DNA from: Clostridia bacterium
GTDB taxonomy: Bacteria > Bacillota_A > Clostridia > Oscillospirales > Acutalibacteraceae
Assembly (NCBI GenBank): GCA_017547865.1
Contig: JAFYOA010000337.1
Coordinates: 1 to 10,724 of the forward strand
Direction: 5' to 3'
Length of the DNA stretch: 10,724 nucleotides
The translations under genes and the position numbers were made by a program. How positions within the stretch are numbered: position 1 is the stretch's first letter; each line of letters begins with the position of its first letter. The notes below the pieces were generated by a model. The model had not been told where the DNA came from. It searched no databases and saw nothing but the letters and a program-made list of their open reading frames with translations. This document shows positions 7,371 through 10,724 of the stretch, piece after piece.

Positions 7371-7411
7371 AAGTAAACCTCTTTTCTTGATAAGGATAGC
7401 ATACAGTTTGC

Positions 7412-7424
7412 GCGGCAATGCCGC
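7412..7424. promoter_or_regulatory. 13-bp palindrome near the mtnN operon start site (candidate operator)
   Basis: GCGGCA-A-TGCCGC is a perfect six-base inverted repeat around one central base. It sits about 8-20 bp downstream of the -10 box of the mtnN operon promoter, in the ~55-nt leader. It could be a repressor site or form a small leader hairpin; the GC-rich genome makes chance occurrence possible. Confidence 0.4.
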
Positions 7425-7431
7425 TGCCTCT

Positions 7432-7460
7432 ATTGTACATGGTTGGCAGGGAATTTTCAA
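7432..7460 (-). promoter_or_regulatory. Sigma-A promoter of the mtnN-cyclase-hydrolase-arabinofuranosidase operon
   Basis: On the minus strand TTGAAA (7460-7455) is separated by exactly 17 bp from TACAAT (7437-7432), one mismatch from consensus in each box... with the -35 differing at the fifth position and the -10 at the third. Transcription would begin near 7425, giving a leader of about 55 nt before the mtnN ATG. This is the only good housekeeping promoter found upstream of the four-gene operon. Confidence 0.75.
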
Positions 7461-7489
7461 TGGCAGGCCAGGGAAAAGTTTTCAATGGG
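7445..7489. repeat. Two imperfect direct repeats over the operon -35 region
   Basis: TTTTCAATGG occurs at 7454-7463 and again at 7479-7488, 25 bp apart. Each copy is preceded by a CAGGGAA stretch (7447-7453 and 7468-7475, the second with slightly different spacing). The downstream copy on the minus strand contains the -35 hexamer itself. The arrangement looks like paired binding sites for a regulator, or a small local duplication that copied the -35 box. Confidence 0.55.
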
Positions 7490-7536
7490 AGCCGCCGCCC
7501 GCCCACGTCTTTCACAACCACTCACCGCAGCGCCGC

Positions 7537-7568
7537 AAAAAAACGGCCCCGGATTTTCCGGAGCCGTT
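7537..7568 (-). terminator. Intrinsic terminator after the YcxB-like membrane protein gene
   Basis: Reading on the minus strand, a 12-bp GC-rich stem with one G-U pair (7568-7557 against 7553-7542) encloses a three-base loop and is followed by seven Ts (7543-7537). It lies 8 bp after the stop codon and separates this gene from the mtnN operon promoter 75 bp further on. Confidence 0.92.
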
Positions 7569-7575
7569 CCATATT

Positions 7576-8934
7576 TTATCTGTGCTTACGGTTTTTGTAG
7601 CCCTTGAACTTCTTGCCCATTTTGCCGTGCATAAAGCGGGCAAATTCATCGGCGCTGCCCAGGGTGAACTGGTCTTTGCGCAGGTAGTAGGTGGTCTCTT
7701 CACCAAAATACAGGTAGAAGTAATCCCCGTGCTCGCGCACTTCGGTGATTTGGGCATAGGGATACAGGCTGGGAGCCTGAATGCCGGAAAGACGGAAATC
7801 GTTTTCGAAGAAGGTGAACACCGCGGTGCGGTTGGGCATTTTGCGGAACACTTCGCGGATGCGGTTGCCGATCTTGGTGGGCAGGTTGATGATGTAATAC
7901 AGGCAGTAGCCGAACACACCCAGCATCACCAGCAGAATCCACCACTCATCGTTGGAAACCAGGCAGATGAGCAGGCCGGTAAGGCTGATCAGCAAATAGT
8001 AAATCAGGTTGACCGGGCGATGGAAATAAGCCTGGTACTTGGCAAAGGTCATAATGGCGGCATCGTTGTGCTCGGTGCGGTTAGCAAACACGGCGGCCAC
8101 TTCGTGGGGTGTGTGGTTGGGTTCCTGCTGGGCCTTGCGGAAACTGGTGATCTGTTCGGCATACGCCTTGGCATCTTCCTTCATGCGGCGGCGGCGCAGA
8201 ATGCTCCACATCAAAAAGCCGACCATCAAAGCCACCAGACCCAGGGTAAATACCAGGGTGATGATGATCTCGGTGGGAGAATAAGTGGTGGTGGGGCGTT
8301 CCAGCAGTTCGGTAAAGCGGCTGGTGTTCACCAGATCCTCGGCAAAGGCGATCTGCTCATCGGAGATCACACCGTCCTCGGCATAAATGCTGAAACCGGT
8401 GGTGTAGCCGTTCACAATGGTGCCCCACACAATTTCACGGAAAGGCGTAGGAGTTTTACCCTCCAGCGCCTTGGTGTCCAGCACAAAATAGGTGGTCTGC
8501 TCGTGGGGGTAGGCCTGGCAGGTCATGGCCACGTATTCGCTGTCGGTGGCTGCCAGAGAAGCAAAATATTCATCCAGTTCTTCCTTGGTGTAATCGTTGA
8601 AGGTGAAGACGCTCTCAGTCTTATCCGTCACACCCTTGATCAGACGAACATGGTGCACCAGGTCGGTGGTGACAAGCTCGGCCACAACGCCAACGGATTT
8701 GTATTCTTCAATGGCCTTGGAGGGATCCTCGATTCCGGCAAGGGTCCAGTCTTCCGAAAGCAGAGAGGTGTTCTGGGTGAGAACAATGGTGTCTTCCGGC
8801 AGCTGCAGGGTCAGCATCAGATCCGGGAATTCCTGGGTCACCAGCTTTTCTTCTGCGGTGGCCGGTACAGCAAACAGTGCGGCAGTCAGCACAAGCATCA
8901 GCAGCAGGGCGGTTATCTTTTTCAGACGGTTCAT
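7576..8934 (-). CDS. Exported membrane protein with YcxB-like C-terminal domain
   Basis: A 452-residue protein of unknown function. Residues 1-27 are a signal peptide (MNRLKK, a hydrophobic core, cleavage expected after ATA27). A ~190-residue outer domain follows, rich in acidic and beta-forming sequence, without a motif I recognise. A transmembrane helix at about 222-245 ends in RRRR, placing the next ~60 residues in the cytoplasm. A helical pair at about 309-327 and 331-351 comes next, and the tail from about 360 (GIQAPSLYPYAQITEVREHGDYFYLYFG) resembles the YcxB-like domain found next to membrane helices. The ATG at 8934 was preferred over a TTG three codons earlier because AAAGGA would directly touch the TTG but lies nine bases before the ATG. 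It is a single-gene unit with its own promoter and terminator. No neighbour reveals its role. Confidence 0.85.
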   Translation of the reverse strand: MNRLKKITALLLMLVLTAALFAVPATAEEKLVTQEFPDLMLTLQLPEDTIVLTQNTSLLSEDWTLAGIEDPSKAIEEYKSVGVVAELVTTDLVHHVRLIKGVTDKTESVFTFNDYTKEELDEYFASLAATDSEYVAMTCQAYPHEQTTYFVLDTKALEGKTPTPFREIVWGTIVNGYTTGFSIYAEDGVISDEQIAFAEDLVNTSRFTELLERPTTTYSPTEIIITLVFTLGLVALMVGFLMWSILRRRRMKEDAKAYAEQITSFRKAQQEPNHTPHEVAAVFANRTEHNDAAIMTFAKYQAYFHRPVNLIYYLLISLTGLLICLVSNDEWWILLVMLGVFGYCLYYIINLPTKIGNRIREVFRKMPNRTAVFTFFENDFRLSGIQAPSLYPYAQITEVREHGDYFYLYFGEETTYYLRKDQFTLGSADEFARFMHGKMGKKFKGYKNRKHR

Positions 8935-8972
8935 GGGGTACAATCCTTTCGTATCCTTAGAGCTATGGATAG

Positions 8973-8981
8973 ATTATAGCA
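8973..8981 (-). promoter_or_regulatory. Extended -10 promoter of the YcxB-like gene
   Basis: On the minus strand TGCTATAAT combines an extended -10 TGn with a perfect TATAAT (8978-8973). No convincing -35 lies 17 bp upstream, as is usual for extended -10 promoters. Transcription would start near 8966, about 32 nt before the ATG. Short arms GCTAT and ATAGC (8962-8966 and 8976-8980) flank the start region and might be an operator, but five bases is weak. Confidence 0.68.
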
Positions 8982-9043
8982 CTAATTTATGAATTTTGTG
9001 TATATGCAAGCTAAAATATTTTATTTTTTTCTGCTTTTTTTAC

Positions 9044-9075
9044 GGCAAAAACGAGAAAACCGGCTTTTCGTTGCC
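9044..9075. other. Imperfect inverted repeat in an AT-rich divergent intergenic region
   Basis: GGCAA at 9044-9048 can pair with TTGCC at 9071-9075, and inner segments CGA and AAA pair with their complements after small bulges, making an interrupted hairpin. It is surrounded by T-runs in the 211-bp gap between the YcxB-like gene and spoIIQ. It may be a weak terminator or regulatory structure; the evidence is only the base pairing. Confidence 0.3.
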
Positions 9076-9083
9076 TTTCCTTT

Positions 9084-9113
9084 GTATAAAGCCGCCGCCG
9101 GCGGTGAAAAATA
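9084..9113 (+). promoter_or_regulatory. Candidate sigma-F (forespore) promoter of spoIIQ
   Basis: GTATA at 9084-9088 matches the sigma-F/sigma-G -35 core, and 14-15 bp later GGTGAAAAATA (9103-9113) resembles the GGnnAnAnT-type -10, off by one base in spacing or identity. The start would fall about 27 nt before the ATG, a sensible distance. Known sigma-F control of spoIIQ in Bacillus supports it; the intervening GC-rich palindrome CCGCCGGCGG is of unknown meaning. Confidence 0.5.
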
Positions 9114-9145
9114 CCACCGAAACCAAAAGAAAGGATGCTTTCGCT

Positions 9146-9886
9146 ATGCCGAACGATCTTCATACCCGCCCCAAAAAGAACAACGAAAAACGGAATTTTT
9201 ATATCGCGCTTTCTGTGTGCCTGCTGGCCGCTGCCGCTGCCGCCTTCAGCACATATATCAGCGTGATGGATTATGTGCAGACCAACCGGGCTGTGCTGGC
9301 CGGTGAAAGCGCCGTGTCCTCCGCGGTCAGTGCCTCTGGCCGGCCGGTTTCTTCTCTCCCGGAAGAACCAAAGCCCCAAAGCCGGGAGCCTGTATCCTCT
9401 GCAAATGAAGCGGAATCCTCTGTGCCGGATCTTCCCACCGCTGCCGAAGCAAGCGAAGAAGCGGAGCCGGTGGCCTACCTTGTGAGCAGCCATTTTCTCC
9501 CTCCGGTGCTGGGCAAAACCCAGCTGCCCTACAGCGGAGACACACTGGTATACAACGAGACCATGCGGGATTGGCGCACCCACCCGGGCTGTGACATTGC
9601 CTGTGAAGAGGGCGAAAGCGTAACTGCCTGCGCCAACGGCCGGGTAAAGCAGATCTACACCCACCCCCACTGGGGCAATGTGGTGGAGGTGGAACACGGC
9701 GACTACACCCTGCGTTACTGCGGTGTAAGCGAAGATGTGCTGGTGCAGACCGGCGAAATTGTGCGGCAGGGGCAGGTGCTGGCCTTGGTCACCGCCGTTC
9801 CCTGCGAGGCCACGTACGCCCCGCATCTTCACCTGGAGGCCGAATGCGGCGGCGAACCGGTGGACCCCATGGAATTGTTCTCGTAA
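9146..9886 (+). CDS. spoIIQ: SpoIIQ-like sporulation protein with LytM/M23 peptidase domain
   Basis: A 246-residue single-pass membrane protein. A basic N-terminus (RPKKNNEKR) precedes a transmembrane helix at about 18-38. A Ser/Ala/Pro/Glu-rich linker runs to about 108, and the LytM (M23) domain fills the rest. DTLVYNETMRDWRTHPGCDIA (132-152) is the stretch typical of SpoIIQ-type proteins. Zinc ligands H146, D150 and H229 are present, as is H227 of the HLH motif, so enzymatic capacity is possible; the Y-x-H found mid-domain in active M23 peptidases is instead RYCGVSE (190-196). SpoIIQ sits in the forespore membrane and pairs with SpoIIIAH across the engulfment space. The ATG at 9146 is preferred to upstream starts because AGAAAGGA lies about 10 bases before it and the membrane helix then lies near the N-terminus. 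It faces spoIIID across a terminator, strongly supporting the sporulation assignment. A generic M23 peptidase is the alternative. Confidence 0.78.
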   Translation: MPNDLHTRPKKNNEKRNFYIALSVCLLAAAAAAFSTYISVMDYVQTNRAVLAGESAVSSAVSASGRPVSSLPEEPKPQSREPVSSANEAESSVPDLPTAAEASEEAEPVAYLVSSHFLPPVLGKTQLPYSGDTLVYNETMRDWRTHPGCDIACEEGESVTACANGRVKQIYTHPHWGNVVEVEHGDYTLRYCGVSEDVLVQTGEIVRQGQVLALVTAVPCEATYAPHLHLEAECGGEPVDPMELFS

Positions 9887-9910
9887 CAGCCCCCGGCATC
9901 GTTTAGGGGC

Positions 9911-9949
9911 AAAAAGAAACCGGACAGCCCTCTGTCCGGTTTGTTTACA
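9911..9949. terminator. Bidirectional terminator between spoIIQ and spoIIID
   Basis: A perfect 11-bp stem (9917-9927 with 9932-9942) encloses the loop CCCT. The minus-strand side is followed by a strong U-tract (TTTCTTTTT), the plus-strand side by TTTGTTT. It should end both convergent transcripts, most efficiently the spoIIID one. Confidence 0.9.
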
Positions 9950-9954
9950 TAAAA

Positions 9955-10209
9955 TTATTTTTGTCGGTGCAGATACTTTTCTCTGGTGGCCAGCCCGCCG
10001 CGAATGTGCCGCTGCGCCTTATTGGTTTCCAGCACGGTTTTCACCTGCCGGTATAGTCCCGCATCCACATATTTCAGCCGTTCGGCCACATCTTTATGCA
10101 CCGTGCTTTTGCTTACGCCAAATTTGCTGGCCGCACTGCGCACGGTGGCTTTATTCTCCACAATATACGCCCCCAGTTCCACCGCCCGGTCCTCCACAAT
10201 GCCTTTCAT
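9955..10209 (-). CDS. spoIIID: Sporulation transcriptional regulator SpoIIID
   Basis: An 84-residue DNA-binding protein that acts in the mother cell to activate or repress many sigma-E-dependent genes and helps prepare for sigma-K. The helix-turn-helix lies at about 22-45 (TVRSAASKFGVSKSTVHKD plus VAERL), with the SKSTVHKD recognition helix characteristic of SpoIIID. The C-terminal basic region NKAQRHIRGGLATREKY also matches the family. Bacillus SpoIIID is about ten residues longer at the C-terminus; clostridial forms are near this length. Although the frame is open 42 codons further upstream, the ATG at 10209 is chosen: GGGAGG precedes it by six bases and the protein starts as SpoIIID does. 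It is transcribed towards spoIIQ and ends 5 bp after the shared terminator. A sigma-E-like promoter stands just upstream, as expected. Confidence 0.95.
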   Translation of the reverse strand: MKGIVEDRAVELGAYIVENKATVRSAASKFGVSKSTVHKDVAERLKYVDAGLYRQVKTVLETNKAQRHIRGGLATREKYLHRQK

Positions 10210-10234
10210 ACCACGCCTCCCGTGTTTTTTGTAC

Positions 10235-10262
10235 AGTGTATGCGTGGAAAAGCGGGGATAGA
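10235..10262 (-). promoter_or_regulatory. Candidate sigma-E promoter of spoIIID
   Basis: Minus-strand CATACACT (10242-10235) fits the sigma-E -10 consensus CATACAnT perfectly. The -35, TCTATCC at 10262-10256 with a 13-bp spacer, is only a weak match. Transcription would start near 10228, about 19 nt before the ATG. Sigma-E dependence of spoIIID is established in Bacillus subtilis, which supports the call. Confidence 0.6.
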
Positions 10263-10272
10263 AGTGAAATGG

Positions 10273-10301
10273 TTGACAGTGGCAGAAGAGTATCTTATAC
10301 T
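10273..10301 (+). promoter_or_regulatory. Near-consensus sigma-A promoter of the right-edge gene
   Basis: A perfect TTGACA (10273-10278) and TATACT (10296-10301) are spaced exactly 17 bp apart. The predicted start near 10308 leaves a leader of only about 15 nt, just enough for the GAGGG ribosome binding site at 10311-10315. It points away from spoIIID and should be active in growing cells. Confidence 0.85.
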
Positions 10302-10322
10302 GAAAACAAAGAGGGTGAAAAC

Positions 10323-10724
10323 GTGGAAGAAACAAAAAATGATATCACAGATTTTAAATTTTCAAAACGTCCGATTTCCCTAAAAGAAATAACCCGTCGG
10401 TTGAATCGCTTTTTCAATAAGGAAATGACCTACACGGTGGTTACCCAGTGGCTGACAGAAATTGATGCCATTGAAAAAGTGCAGGTAAATGAACACCGCA
10501 CAATAAAGCGTCCCACCGAAAAAGGTCTGCAGCTTGGTTTGGCACTTGCGGTACACAAAACATCGCACGGTTGGTTTCGGACATTGGTGTTCGACGAAAC
10601 CGCGCAGCGCTTTATTGTAGAACACATAGGTGAATTGAATAAGGTGGCAACAAGAAAAGGAAAGGTAAGCCCGGAGGAGATCGCCGCTGCCATGCAACAT
10701 GCAGAAATAGCCATAAAACGCGAA
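10323..10724 (+). CDS. Protein of unknown function, AT-rich, 3' end outside the window
   Basis: A GTG start at 10323 follows GAGGG by seven bases; the frame then stays open for 134 codons to the window edge. I do not recognise the family with certainty. The N-terminal third (ISLKEITRRLNRFF, then VVTQWLTEIDAIEKV) looks like a small winged-helix or helix-turn-helix unit. It is followed by KRPTEKGLQLGLALA and LVFDETAQRFIVEHIGEL, a pattern I associate with a short accessory module in clostridial proteins and loosely with phage antirepressor C-terminal domains. That resemblance is from memory and tentative. By hand count this segment is about 44% G+C, clearly lower than the neighbouring genes, with many AAA and ATA codons, so recent acquisition is possible. 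It is divergent from spoIIID, with its own strong promoter. Confidence 0.72.
   Translation, partial: MEETKNDITDFKFSKRPISLKEITRRLNRFFNKEMTYTVVTQWLTEIDAIEKVQVNEHRTIKRPTEKGLQLGLALAVHKTSHGWFRTLVFDETAQRFIVEHIGELNKVATRKGKVSPEEIAAAMQHAEIAIKRE

Noticed and set aside
6081..7376. A 431-residue + strand open frame opposite the cyclase and mtnN genes.
   Set aside because: It mirrors the codon structure of the real minus-strand genes; composition is dominated by His, Gly and Ala and there is no translation start signal.
6964..8979. A 671-residue open frame on the + strand over mtnN and the YcxB-like gene.
   Set aside because: Same artefact: it runs through a terminator and a promoter region, is antisense to recognised genes and has no family features.
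9091..9104. GC-rich palindrome CCGCCGGCGG between the candidate -35 and -10 boxes of spoIIQ.
   Set aside because: Ten bases of GC triplet repeats can arise by chance in a GC-rich genome; nothing else marks it as an operator.
9011..9832. A 273-residue minus-strand open frame opposite spoIIQ.
   Set aside because: It is antisense to the LytM gene and reads through its promoter; no start signal and no family features.

Overview
The window looks like a chromosome segment from an anaerobic, spore-forming, moderately GC-rich member of the Clostridia. A gut Oscillospiraceae/Ruminococcaceae-type organism fits best. The evidence is a recognisable spoIIID gene, a SpoIIQ-like LytM gene with sporulation-type promoter sequences, strong AGGAGG-type ribosome binding sites, A-type housekeeping promoters, and GC-biased codons. 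Genus cannot be fixed from the sequence alone.

Layout. (1) Positions 1-2563, + strand: the end of a sugar-catabolic operon with a zinc-type polyol dehydrogenase of the galactitol-1-phosphate 5-dehydrogenase kind (5' end outside the window), an aldo/keto reductase and a tagatose/fructose-bisphosphate class II aldolase. The spacers are 13-18 nt. The operon closes with a hairpin terminator whose U-tract runs straight into the ribosome binding site of the next gene. (2) 2619-3080, +: a small P-loop kinase-like protein, ending at a bidirectional terminator. (3) 7370-3130, - strand: a tightly packed four-gene operon, in transcription order MTA/SAH nucleosidase, putative cyclase (kynurenine-formamidase type), class C beta-lactamase-fold serine hydrolase, and GH51 alpha-L-arabinofuranosidase. 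None of the four has a signal peptide, so all should be cytoplasmic. A good housekeeping promoter precedes it, with 25-bp-spaced direct repeats over the -35 and a palindrome near the start site. (4) 8934-7576, -: an exported/membrane protein with a signal peptide, an unknown outer domain, three transmembrane segments and a YcxB-like C-terminal domain. It has its own extended -10 promoter and a strong terminator. (5) 9146-10209: a sporulation pair, spoIIQ-like (+) and spoIIID (-), facing each other across a perfect hairpin terminator. They are preceded by candidate forespore sigma-F and mother-cell sigma-E promoters respectively. (6) 10323 to the right edge, +: a gene of unknown function, clearly AT-richer than everything else, divergent from spoIIID and driven by a near-consensus sigma-A promoter.

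How the genes fit together. Region 1 should oxidise and reduce a polyol or aldose and cleave the resulting ketose phosphate to trioses. Region 3 puts an arabinoside-cleaving enzyme beside two hydrolases of unknown substrate and a nucleoside hydrolase, an unusual mixture and the best candidate here for an uncharacterised pathway. Region 5 provides parts of the engulfment/channel machinery and of the mother-cell gene programme. I saw no tRNA, rRNA, CRISPR array, insertion sequence or complete mobile element.
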